A stretch of 8,519 nt of DNA from Gemmatimonadota bacterium (GTDB taxonomy: Bacteria; Latescibacterota; UBA2968; UBA8231). Shown in pieces: positions 1 through 6,233 of this stretch. The stretch is taken from positions 1-8,519 of the forward strand of contig JAPOZF010000600.1 in assembly GCA_026706165.1 (NCBI GenBank). Reading direction: 5' to 3'. A program made the position numbers and the translations under genes. The first letter of the stretch is position 1; every line of letters begins with the position of its first letter. The notes beneath the pieces are model-generated. The model had not been told where the DNA came from. It searched no databases and saw only the letters and a program-made list of their open reading frames with translations.

Positions 1-694
1 ACACCCCCATGCGCGACAGCGGCCGCCCTGCCGAGTTGGCGAAGAACGCGGGGCAGTCGCTGCCGGTAACCAGGCGGGAACGGCCGCGTTCTTCGTAGCG
101 GCCCAGGGCGAGGACCGCCTGCCGTCCGAGCGGAACGGCCCGGGGCCGCCCGTCGGCGCGGACGCGAACCAGCGCCTCGTCGAGCTGCAGCCAGGAGCGC
201 TCGAGCGCGATCAGTTCTGACACCCGCAACCCCGCGGCGTAGAGGAGCTCGAGAATAGCGCGGTTTCTCAGCTCGAGCGGGGTGTCGCCCCCGGCGCTGT
301 CGAGGAGGCGGTCGGCTTCTTCCACCGAAAGCACCTCCGGTGAACGGCGTCCGACCCCGGGCGCCTCGAGCACTTCCGTCGGATCGGACCGGCACACTCC
401 CTCGAGCAGAAGAAAGCGATGAAACCCGCGAATGCTGCTGAGGTTGCGGGCAATCGTGGCGGGGCTGAACCCGGCGTCGACGAGCTTGCCGAGGGTGCGC
501 CGCAACAGCTCTTCCGTTATCGATTGGAGGTCGGTCACGCCCCAGCTGTGGAGGCCCGCCAGATATCGCTGCAGATCCCGGCGGTACGCCGCCCTGGTGC
601 CGGAGGTGAGCTGCTGCCGGTCGAGGAACCGCTCCAGGATCATCTCGAAAGGCGGCGGAACCTCGCTTCCTGTCGCTGCCCCCGGCTTCGTCAT
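1..694 (-). CDS. xerD: Site-specific tyrosine recombinase XerD, C-terminal part beyond the window
   Basis: XerD works with XerC at the dif site to resolve chromosome dimers at division. The visible 231 residues start at an ATG and cover the N-terminal SAM-like core-binding domain (about 17-105, including AYRRDLQRYL and the helix ending SSIRGFHRFLLLEG) and the first part of the catalytic domain. The signature LLYAAGLRVSEL (150-161) holds the first catalytic arginine, Arg157. The later HxxR, His/Trp and Tyr residues lie off the left edge. The ATG overlaps the uvrC stop as ATGA, so the two genes are probably translationally coupled. Oddly, the beta-hairpin that normally reads GKGxKER, with the catalytic lysine, reads RADGRPR here (179-185), and no lysine is present in it. 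Similarity to XerD rather than XerC is judged from the text of the domain linker (LEAPGVGRRSPEVLSVEEA), so XerC or a relative remains possible. Confidence 0.9.
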   Translation of the reverse strand, partial: MTKPGAATGSEVPPPFEMILERFLDRQQLTSGTRAAYRRDLQRYLAGLHSWGVTDLQSITEELLRRTLGKLVDAGFSPATIARNLSSIRGFHRFLLLEGVCRSDPTEVLEAPGVGRRSPEVLSVEEADRLLDSAGGDTPLELRNRAILELLYAAGLRVSELIALERSWLQLDEALVRVRADGRPRAVPLGRQAVLALGRYEERGRSRLVTGSDCPAFFANSAGRPLSRMGV

Positions 695-2553
695 CCCCGT
701 TCCCCGGCCGCTTCCGCACCTGTGGCGGCAGCGCCCCCCAGACGGGACTTGAGGTCGCGGGCGAGCTTGAGGCTGAACCCCTTGACCTCGGCGATCTGGT
801 CGACCTCGGCGTCGACGATCCGCTGCACCGAGCCGAACTTCTGCAGCAGCGCGGTCCTTCGTTTGGGGCCGATCCCGGGGATTCGATCAAGCGCCGAAGT
901 CAGGGTGCGTTTGCCGCGAAGCTTGCGGTGATAGGCCAGGGCGAAGCGGTGCGCCTCGTCCCTGAGCACCTGCAGCAGCCGCAGGCTGGCCGAAGTCCTC
1001 GGCAGCAGCAGGCTGTCCCCGGGGCCGGGCAGGAACAATTCCTCCAGCCTCTTGGCCAGGCCGACGGCCGGCTGATCGGTGAGGCCCAGCTGCCGCAAGG
1101 CCTCCACGGCGCTGGCCAGCTGTCCCTTGCCGCCGTCGATCATCAGCAGGTCCGGGAGCTCCTCCCCCCGTTCCGCGAGGCCGCGGAAGCGGCGCAGGAC
1201 GACCTCGCGGACGCTGGCGAAGTCGTCGGCGCCCTCGACGCCTTTCACCCTGAAGTGGCGGTATTCGCTGCGCCTGGGCTTGCCGTCGACCATGCAGACG
1301 ACCGACCCGACGCTGTCGGTGCCCTGAAAGTTGGAGATGTCTATTCCCTCGATCCGGCGCGGCGGACGCGGCAGGCCGAGGTCGCGCTGCAGGGCGGCGA
1401 CCGACTGCGGGACCTGGCCCTTGCGCAGCTCGCGCTTGAGCCGGCGCTCCTCGAGGAGATGGGCGGCGTTCTCGTCCGCCATCTCCTGGGCCCTCGCCTT
1501 GATGCCCCGCCGGCTCACCGCGAGACGCACCCGGGCCCCGGCCTTGGCCGACAGCCATTCGGCGATCATGCCGGCGTCCTCGACATCGACGCTGAGGTGG
1601 ACCTGGCGCGGAGTGAAGTCGGTCTGCAGGTAGAACTGGCGCACGAATGCCGACATGATTTCCGCGTCGGAATGCTCGATGATGCCGCTGAGGAAGTGGT
1701 GTTTCTGCCCGAGCAGACGCCCTTCGCGGATCTCGAGAACCGCGCAGCAGGCGTCGTCGTCGCTGCGCGCCAGACCGATCACGTCGCGGTCGACGGCTTC
1801 GTCGTACATCACCTTCTGGCGCCGCTGCATCATCTGCAGCGCCCGCAGCTGGTCGCGGCAGCGGGCGGCTCCCTCGAAGCGCAGCTCGGCGGCGGCCTCT
1901 TCCATGCGCGCCTCGAGCTCCCTGACGATCGAGGCGTTGTCCCCTTTGAGAAAGCGCACCGCCTGGTCGACGTGGCGCCGGTACTCTTCGCGGCCGGTCA
2001 GTCCCTCGCAGGGCCCCTCGCAACGCCGGATCTGGTATTCGAGGCAGAGCTTGACCTTGTCGGAGGGGAGCGGGTAATCGCAGCTCCTGACCGGGAAGAT
2101 CTTGTGCATCAGCTCGAGGGCGGTGTGCATGGCGCGCACGTTGCTGTACGGTCCGAGGTAGCGCGACCCGTCCCGGACGAGGTTGCGGGTCGCGAAGATG
2201 CGGGGGAATGCCTCGTCGGTGATGCGGATGAAGGGGTATTTCTTGTCGTCCTTGAGGTGGACGTTGTAGCGGGGACGGTGGGCCTTGATCTGGTTGGCTT
2301 CGAGAACGAGAGCCTCCTGCTCGGTCTCGGTGACGATGTAGTCGACGTCGGTTACCCTGCGCAGCAGGGCCTCGAGCCGGGGCATTCCCTGGCCGGCCCC
2401 TTCCTGGAAATAGGAGCGCACGCGGCTGCGCAGGCTTTTCGCCTTTCCGATGTACTGGTACCGCCCCTCGGCGTTCTTCATCAGGTAGACGCCGGGGCGG
2501 TGCGGGAGGGCGTCCAGCTTGAGACGCAGCTCCTGGGGCAGGGAGGATTTCAT
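691..2553 (-). CDS. uvrC: Excinuclease ABC subunit C (UvrC)
   Basis: UvrC makes both incisions around a DNA lesion in UvrABC nucleotide excision repair. The 620-residue product is of normal length. Domains in order: GIY-YIG nuclease (about 16-98, with GVY at 21-23, YIG at 34-36, Arg42 and Glu85) for the 3' cut; a four-cysteine group (Cys158, 170, 178, 182) matching the iron-sulfur ligands known in UvrC; a UVR helix pair that contacts UvrB (about 205-240); an RNase H-like nuclease (Asp405 in GIDISN, Asp473 in MIDGGKGQ, His535) for the 5' cut; and tandem helix-hairpin-helix DNA binding (about 555-605). The ATG at 2553 was chosen because the homologous region begins there; the 68 codons open upstream look non-coding. 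The ribosome site is weak (GGGAAG, 3 nt before ATG). The stop overlaps the xerD start by 4 nt. Confidence 0.97.
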   Translation of the reverse strand: MKSSLPQELRLKLDALPHRPGVYLMKNAEGRYQYIGKAKSLRSRVRSYFQEGAGQGMPRLEALLRRVTDVDYIVTETEQEALVLEANQIKAHRPRYNVHLKDDKKYPFIRITDEAFPRIFATRNLVRDGSRYLGPYSNVRAMHTALELMHKIFPVRSCDYPLPSDKVKLCLEYQIRRCEGPCEGLTGREEYRRHVDQAVRFLKGDNASIVRELEARMEEAAAELRFEGAARCRDQLRALQMMQRRQKVMYDEAVDRDVIGLARSDDDACCAVLEIREGRLLGQKHHFLSGIIEHSDAEIMSAFVRQFYLQTDFTPRQVHLSVDVEDAGMIAEWLSAKAGARVRLAVSRRGIKARAQEMADENAAHLLEERRLKRELRKGQVPQSVAALQRDLGLPRPPRRIEGIDISNFQGTDSVGSVVCMVDGKPRRSEYRHFRVKGVEGADDFASVREVVLRRFRGLAERGEELPDLLMIDGGKGQLASAVEALRQLGLTDQPAVGLAKRLEELFLPGPGDSLLLPRTSASLRLLQVLRDEAHRFALAYHRKLRGKRTLTSALDRIPGIGPKRRTALLQKFGSVQRIVDAEVDQIAEVKGFSLKLARDLKSRLGGAAATGAEAAGERG

Positions 2554-2607
2554 GCGCTTCCCACGTCGATGCGGGCGACTGGCCGGGGGACCGGACGGGC
2601 TCTCCGA

Positions 2608-2613
2608 AATATA
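2608..2613 (-). promoter_or_regulatory. Possible -10 element for uvrC-xerD
   Basis: On the minus strand this reads TATATT, five of six matches to TATAAT, inside a short AT-rich island (TATCTATATT) that stands out in GC-rich DNA. It lies 54 bp upstream of the uvrC ATG. No good -35 box is seen at 16-18 bp, so this is only a candidate. Confidence 0.3.
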
Positions 2614-2902
2614 GATACCTGAAACCCGTATTCCACAGGCGGTCGTTCCCGGTCGCTCCTGCGGTTTCCGGCCTTTGCGGGGGCTGGAGAACAGCGGGGC
2701 CGCCGCGACCTGTGAGCGGATCCGTCCCGGTTTGGACTCGAATGGCGGGGGATGCAACCAATCCGGAGGACCTCCCGTCTGCAGGACCGGGTGCCCGCGC
2801 CTCGGAGCGGGTTCATCCGGTTATCGACGGGAATTCAATCGGGCTGTGCGGCGACTGCCGGACGACCTGCGGTCTGTGCGACCGGCGGCCGTGCCTGCAC
2901 AT

Positions 2903-2923
2903 GAAGGAGCCCGGCCCCCCTTC
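2903..2923 (-). terminator. Hairpin immediately after the rlmI-type stop, weak terminator candidate
   Basis: On the minus strand, one base after the TGA, GAAGGGG pairs with CTCCTTC (seven pairs, one G-U) around the 7-nt loop GGCCGGG. The position is right for a terminator, but the hairpin is followed by ATGTG rather than a T-run. It may only be a 3'-end stabilising or Rho-associated hairpin. Confidence 0.35.
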
Positions 2924-2924
2924 C

Positions 2925-4124
2925 TCAGCGAAAGACCTGGAGCAGGATCGTCTTGAGGTAGCGGCCTTCGGGAAAGGCGGGGTCGACCGGATGGTCGGGG
3001 GGGTGCAGGTTGCAGGCCAGGACCCTGGCCTGCACTCGCGCTCCCGCCGCGGCGCGGCGCACGACCTGGAAGAACTCCTCCTGCGATATGCGGGTGGAGC
3101 AGGAAGAGGTCATCAGGAAACCGCCGTCGGCGGCCAGCTTCATCGCGTTGCGGTTGAGCTTGATGTAGACGCCGATGGCGGTCTTGACGTCGCGGCTGCG
3201 GCGCACCAGGGCGGGGGGGTCGAGGACGACAGCGTCGAACCTGGGCCCGCGCTCCGACAGCTGCTCCAGCATCGGAAACAGGTCGGCGACGACCTGGCAG
3301 TTGCGCCGGGAATCTCCGCTGTTGGCGCCGACGTTCCGCGCCGCCAGTGCGGCGGCGTCCCTGGCGATGTCGACGCTGACCACGGACCGGGCGCCCCCCT
3401 TGGCGGCATGGGCGGCGAAGCCGCCGGTGTACCCGAAGCAGTCGAAGGCGGAGCGGCCCTCGGCGTAGCGCCCCAGAAGCATCCGGTTGCCGCGCTGATC
3501 GAGAAAGAAACCGGTCTTCTGCCCGCGGCGGACGTCGACCCACAGGCTCACGGCACCCTCCCGGATCTCAATCAGCCGCGGCGGCTGCTCGCCGCGGAGG
3601 TGGCCGGAGCGGCGGTCCTTCAGGCCGTCCGCCCGCCGCGTGCCGACGTCGCTGCGCTCGTGGATCCCCCTGGGTTCGACCACCTCCTCGAGGACGTCGA
3701 GGATCTCGGAGCGCAGCAGCTCCATCCCCCAGGTGTGGAACTGCACCACGAGGTAGCCGGCGTAGTCGTCGACGACGAGGCCGGGGAGGCCGTCGTTCTC
3801 CCCGTGGACGAGACGGACCGCGTCGGTGGTGGCGGCCAGCTCGGGGTTGCCGCGGCGGACCAGGACCGACCTGCGGATCGCCCGTGCCAGGAAACCGCGG
3901 TCGATGCCGCAATCGCGGTCCCTGGTCAACACGCGGACGGCGATGGTCGAGTGGGGATTGTAGTAGCCGCGGGCGACGAACCGCGATCTGAAGTCGCACA
4001 CGTCGACGATTTCCCCGGGGGCGGCATGTGGGGCGGCCGCCACCGCTCCGCTGTATACCCAGGGATGCCCCCTGATCAGCTGGCGTTCGCTGTTGCGTCG
4101 GAGCTCGAGTTCCGGATAGCCCAT
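2925..4124 (-). CDS. rlmI: RlmI-type class I SAM-dependent rRNA (cytosine-C5) methyltransferase, COG1092
   Basis: The family member RlmI (YccW) of E. coli methylates C1962 of 23S rRNA. The 399-residue product has an N-terminal PUA-like RNA-binding domain (about 4-75, including RGHPWVYSGAV), a middle region with HGENDGLPGLVVD (107-119), then a Rossmann methyltransferase. The block QKTGFFLDQRGNR (202-214) is characteristic of COG1092. SAM motif I is DCFGYTGGFAAHAA (228-241), motif IV is LDPPALV (301-307), and TSSCS (339-343) supplies the likely catalytic Cys342. The family call is firm, but the exact target base is inferred, since COG1092 contains several specificities. There is no Shine-Dalgarno before the ATG (CACCTTCCCC). 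No promoter is obvious in the 192 bp upstream, so it may be read from the HD gene's promoter. Confidence 0.88.
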   Translation of the reverse strand: MGYPELELRRNSERQLIRGHPWVYSGAVAAAPHAAPGEIVDVCDFRSRFVARGYYNPHSTIAVRVLTRDRDCGIDRGFLARAIRRSVLVRRGNPELAATTDAVRLVHGENDGLPGLVVDDYAGYLVVQFHTWGMELLRSEILDVLEEVVEPRGIHERSDVGTRRADGLKDRRSGHLRGEQPPRLIEIREGAVSLWVDVRRGQKTGFFLDQRGNRMLLGRYAEGRSAFDCFGYTGGFAAHAAKGGARSVVSVDIARDAAALAARNVGANSGDSRRNCQVVADLFPMLEQLSERGPRFDAVVLDPPALVRRSRDVKTAIGVYIKLNRNAMKLAADGGFLMTSSCSTRISQEEFFQVVRRAAAGARVQARVLACNLHPPDHPVDPAFPEGRYLKTILLQVFR

Positions 4125-4155
4125 GGGGAAGGTGCTCGCGTCAGTCTGAAACCAG

Positions 4156-4181
4156 GGGACCGCGGAAAAAGAGACGGTCCC
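4156..4181. repeat. Inverted repeat upstream of the rlmI-type gene
   Basis: GGGACCG and CGGTCCC form perfect 7-bp arms around a 12-nt purine-rich loop (CGGAAAAAGAGA on the plus strand). It sits 32-57 bp upstream of the methyltransferase ATG. There is no T-run after it on either strand, so it is more likely a leader structure or protein site than an intrinsic terminator. Chance is not excluded in DNA this GC-rich. Confidence 0.35.
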
Positions 4182-4212
4182 GATGAGGGAACTGCGGTGG
4201 AGGAGGCCGTGA

Positions 4213-4260
4213 CGCCGCCTCGTGCCCCCGCGCGCGCAAGCGAGGCTACGAACGGCGGCG
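4213..4260. repeat. Long GC-rich imperfect hairpin between the HD gene and the rlmI-type gene
   Basis: CGCCGCC-TCGT (4213-4223) pairs with ACGA-AC-GGCGGCG (4248-4260). This gives 11 pairs with a 2-nt bulge around a 24-nt loop that is itself GC-rich. It lies 57 bp beyond the HD gene stop on the minus strand. It could mark the 3' end of that transcript, although there is no T-run on the minus side. Confidence 0.35.
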
Positions 4261-4316
4261 GGATTCGCCCCTGCAGGCCCTGTTGTCCTGTCCCGGAATC
4301 AGGCTGCGACGGGGCA

Positions 4317-5660
4317 CTAGTTGAGGTGGCGTTTCACCTGGTCCCTGGCGACGGCAAGCAGATCCTCCTCCTCGACGCAGAAGATGCGGAAGATCTTCGC
4401 CTGGTCTTCGAAGTTGTCGAGGAGGGACTCCCGCAGCCGGGAGACTTCGGGGTCCTCGAAGGCCAGCGGGTCCGCCTTGCCGCTGGGCGCCGCGTCCCCG
4501 AAAAAGACCCTGAGATCGACCTCGGGGCTTTTGTCGAACCGGGGAATGTCGATCAGGATTTCGCTGCCGTTCATGCGCCGTTTCAGGCGGTCGCCGAAGA
4601 GCCGGCTGAGCTCGATCTCCTTCGACCGGCGCTTGTCCGGGTGCTGGTAGAGGTCGTAGAAGTAGTGCAGGAGCCGCTGCTTGCGCTCTCCCGGGAAGAT
4701 GAAGCTGGCCACCTTGTAGAGCCGGCGCCGCTGGACCCCCCCCAACAGAACGGCTGCTCCCTCGAGTCCGAGGCGCTCCTGTTCCGCCCTCAGGATCCTC
4801 ATCAGCTCCCCTTCGGTGACGCCGTGGAAGTCGCCGTGGGCGATGCGGCAATCGGGGTGGACCAGGACGTCCTGAAGGGAGCGCTTGAACATCGCCGTGG
4901 CCGCGCGCACCGTGTGGTGCCAGTAGACGTTCCGGTACATCTGGTAGTTCGTGAAAACCAGCGACTCGACCGCCGAGACTCCCTTGCTGGTGATCGCCAG
5001 GCGCCGCCGCCTCGGGTCGTATTTGATCGCCGATATCAGCCGGTCCCTGTTCACGCTTTCGCCGAACGGGACGCCGCAGAACAGGGAGTCGCGCAGCAGG
5101 TAGTCGATCTTGTCGGGATCGAGGGTGCCGCTGAGGATGTTTGCCAACAGCAGGTCGCGCGCCGGGATCTCGCGGTCCTTGGCCTTGTAATCGATGACGT
5201 TCGCCACCCTCGCAGGATCGACGCCGACCTCCTTCCGCAAAACCCGGCTGACGCCGCCGGATTCGTCCTCTATGATCCGGCGCGCGTGTTTTTCGTGGTC
5301 GACGAAGAAAGGCATCAGCTCTTCGAGGGTGTGCGAGAACGGGTAGTGACCGATGTCGTGAAGCAGCGTAGCGGCGAGAAAGACGCGGACGTCCTCATCG
5401 GCGAGCTCGAGGGGCGGATCGGACCTGACGAGGCGGGCGAGGAACTGCTTGGCGAGGTGGTAGACTCCGAGGGAATGCTCGAAGCGGGAGTGCCGCGCTC
5501 CCGGATAGACGAGGTGGACGAACCCGAGCTGGGTGATGTTGCGAAGGCGCTGGAACTCCTCGGTGTCGATCAGGGCGAGGAGCGGATCGGGAGTATGGAT
5601 GTACCCCCAGACCGGGTCGCGAATGGCCTTGCTCTCTTCTTCCAGCCAGGGATGTCGCAT
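4317..5660 (-). CDS. HD-superfamily phosphohydrolase, COG1078, dGTPase-like
   Basis: This 447-residue protein belongs to the COG1078 family (Bacillus YwfO, Enterococcus EF1143), related to dGTP triphosphohydrolases and probably active on dNTPs. The N-terminal block DPVWGYIHTPD (15-25), then EEFQRLRNITQLG (34-46) and HSRFEHSLGVYHLA (57-70), lead to the HD metal site LLHDIGHYPFSH (99-110, His101-Asp102) and the fourth ligand region LDPDKIDYLLRDS. The C-terminal half has the family's basic helical region. I chose the ATG at 5660. A TTG at 5669 is in frame but overlaps the predicted -10 box. The predicted transcription start falls on the ATG and there is no good Shine-Dalgarno, so the mRNA may be leaderless. 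It is divergent from ndk, another nucleotide-pool enzyme. The true substrate cannot be read from the sequence. Confidence 0.9.
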   Translation of the reverse strand: MRHPWLEEESKAIRDPVWGYIHTPDPLLALIDTEEFQRLRNITQLGFVHLVYPGARHSRFEHSLGVYHLAKQFLARLVRSDPPLELADEDVRVFLAATLLHDIGHYPFSHTLEELMPFFVDHEKHARRIIEDESGGVSRVLRKEVGVDPARVANVIDYKAKDREIPARDLLLANILSGTLDPDKIDYLLRDSLFCGVPFGESVNRDRLISAIKYDPRRRRLAITSKGVSAVESLVFTNYQMYRNVYWHHTVRAATAMFKRSLQDVLVHPDCRIAHGDFHGVTEGELMRILRAEQERLGLEGAAVLLGGVQRRRLYKVASFIFPGERKQRLLHYFYDLYQHPDKRRSKEIELSRLFGDRLKRRMNGSEILIDIPRFDKSPEVDLRVFFGDAAPSGKADPLAFEDPEVSRLRESLLDNFEDQAKIFRIFCVEEEDLLAVARDQVKRHLN

Positions 5661-5667
5661 CGGGCGC

Positions 5668-5696
5668 AATCTATCCAGCCCCCATTACCCTGTCAA
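5668..5696 (-). promoter_or_regulatory. Sigma70-type promoter for the HD phosphohydrolase gene
   Basis: On the minus strand: TTGACA (5696-5691, perfect -35), a 17-bp spacer, then TAGATT (5673-5668, four of six including the key first, second and last bases). The start site should be about 7 nt further, at 5661-5660, which coincides with the ATG. Confidence 0.7.
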
Positions 5697-5707
5697 CGAA
5701 ATTGACA
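5691..5707. repeat. Perfect palindrome joining two divergent -35 boxes, possible operator
   Basis: TGTCAA-CGAAA-TTGACA has 6-bp perfect arms. Each arm is the -35 hexamer of one of two back-to-back promoters. A dimeric repressor bound here could control both directions. With the hexamers 5 bp apart, two RNA polymerases probably cannot bind at once. The symmetry may also arise simply from two consensus -35 boxes facing away from each other. Confidence 0.55.
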
Positions 5708-5730
5708 GGTGCTCGGAAAGCCTGTAATTT
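5702..5730 (+). promoter_or_regulatory. Sigma70-type promoter for the ndk-yceD-rpmF-fabH-fabD operon
   Basis: TTGACA (5702-5707, perfect -35), a 17-bp spacer and TAATTT (5725-5730, matching the first, second and last consensus bases). TGTAAT (5723-5728) is an alternative -10 with a better match but a 15-bp spacer. The start site is predicted near 5736-5737, giving an ndk leader of about 84 nt. Confidence 0.6.
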
Positions 5731-5744
5731 GAACGACTTGCCCG

Positions 5745-5778
5745 CGGCCGGAAGATGGAAACAGCCGGCCGTTTTTTT
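5745..5778 (+). terminator. Intrinsic terminator in the ndk leader, probable attenuator
   Basis: CGGCCGG (5745-5751) and CCGGCCG (5765-5771) form a perfect all-GC 7-bp stem around a 13-nt loop, followed directly by seven T (5772-5778). This is a textbook Rho-independent terminator for plus-strand transcription. No plus-strand gene lies upstream, and the hairpin begins only about 8-9 nt after the predicted ndk start site. It would therefore stop the ndk transcript at about 42 nt unless bypassed, which fits attenuation or a tiny leader RNA. The remaining leader could fold a small hairpin (TCGG/CCGA, near 5787-5800). I did not see a strong antiterminator. Confidence 0.7.
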
Positions 5779-5820
5779 GTGTTTGGTCGGCAGAACCGAA
5801 GACCCGGAAAGAGAACGAAC

Positions 5821-6225
5821 GTGGCCACGGAGCGGACCTTGTTGATCGTCAAGCCGGACGCGGTGGGCAAAGCCGCAACCGGCCGGATCCTGGCGCGCCT
5901 CGAAGCCGAGGGGTTTGCGATCCGCGCCCTCGGAATGACGCGGCTCACCAGGGAACGGGCGGCCGAATTCTACGACATCCACAAGGAGCGCCCCTTTTTC
6001 GGCGAGCTGGTGGAATTCATGACTTCCGGCAGCATCGTTCCGGCCCTGCTCGAACGCGACGACGCCGTCGCCCACCTGCGCGCCTTCATCGGCGAAACGG
6101 ACAGCGCCAGGGCCGCCCCGGGGACCATCCGCCGCGACTTCGGCACCGACGTGCAATGCAATGCCGTTCACGCTTCGGATTCGCTGGAGAACGCTAAAAG
6201 GGAAATCGGCTTTTTCTTCGGCTAG
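5821..6225 (+). CDS. ndk: Nucleoside diphosphate kinase
   Basis: Ndk transfers the gamma phosphate from ATP to other (d)NDPs through a phosphohistidine, balancing cytosolic nucleotide pools. The 134-residue product is slightly short for the family but complete. It begins TERTLLIVKPDAVGK (3-17, with Lys11), has RPFFGELVEFMTSG (57-70), AAPGTIRRDFG (98-108) and the active-site block NAVHASDS (114-121) with His117. The GTG start at 5821 is chosen because a Shine-Dalgarno GGAAAGAG (5806-5813) lies 7 nt upstream and the family begins here. An in-frame ATG at 5755 would add 22 residues, but it lies inside the terminator loop and has no properly spaced ribosome site. It is the first gene of a tight five-gene operon, preceded by a likely attenuator. 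Confidence 0.96.
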   Translation: MATERTLLIVKPDAVGKAATGRILARLEAEGFAIRALGMTRLTRERAAEFYDIHKERPFFGELVEFMTSGSIVPALLERDDAVAHLRAFIGETDSARAAPGTIRRDFGTDVQCNAVHASDSLENAKREIGFFFG

Positions 6226-6233
6226 CATGGAAT

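Larger units (their letters stand above)
2554..2924. other. 371-bp intergenic region between rlmI-type gene and uvrC
   Basis: I see no convincing gene here. It holds the hairpin just after the methyltransferase stop, an 11-bp palindrome GGAGGACCTCC near 2764-2774, and the AT-rich island that may be the uvrC -10. A plus-strand frame across 2845-2900 spells a cysteine-dense string (LCGDCRTTCGLCDRRPC), but that frame has no stop before 5705 and runs antisense through two real genes, so it cannot be a small gene as read. No tRNA cloverleaf was found. Confidence 0.5.

Noticed and set aside
928..2622. A 564-codon plus-strand frame opposite uvrC
   Set aside because: It is antisense to an intact uvrC with all catalytic residues, and its composition is typical of a GC shadow.
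2554..2757. N-terminal extension of UvrC by 68 residues
   Set aside because: The extension is arginine- and proline-rich with no homology to UvrC. The family begins at the ATG at 2553.
2800..2905. A possible tRNA around GGTTCATCC
   Set aside because: No matching acceptor stem, D-arm or anticodon arm could be paired on either strand.
2712..5705. A 997-codon plus-strand open frame
   Set aside because: It is antisense to the methyltransferase and HD genes, which have full family motifs. Long antisense frames are expected in DNA with very high third-position GC. Its sequence shows no recognisable domain.
5755..5820. Ndk starting at the upstream ATG (22 extra residues)
   Set aside because: That ATG sits in the loop of the terminator hairpin without a spaced ribosome site. 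The GTG at 5821 has GGAAAGAG at 7 nt and matches the family start.
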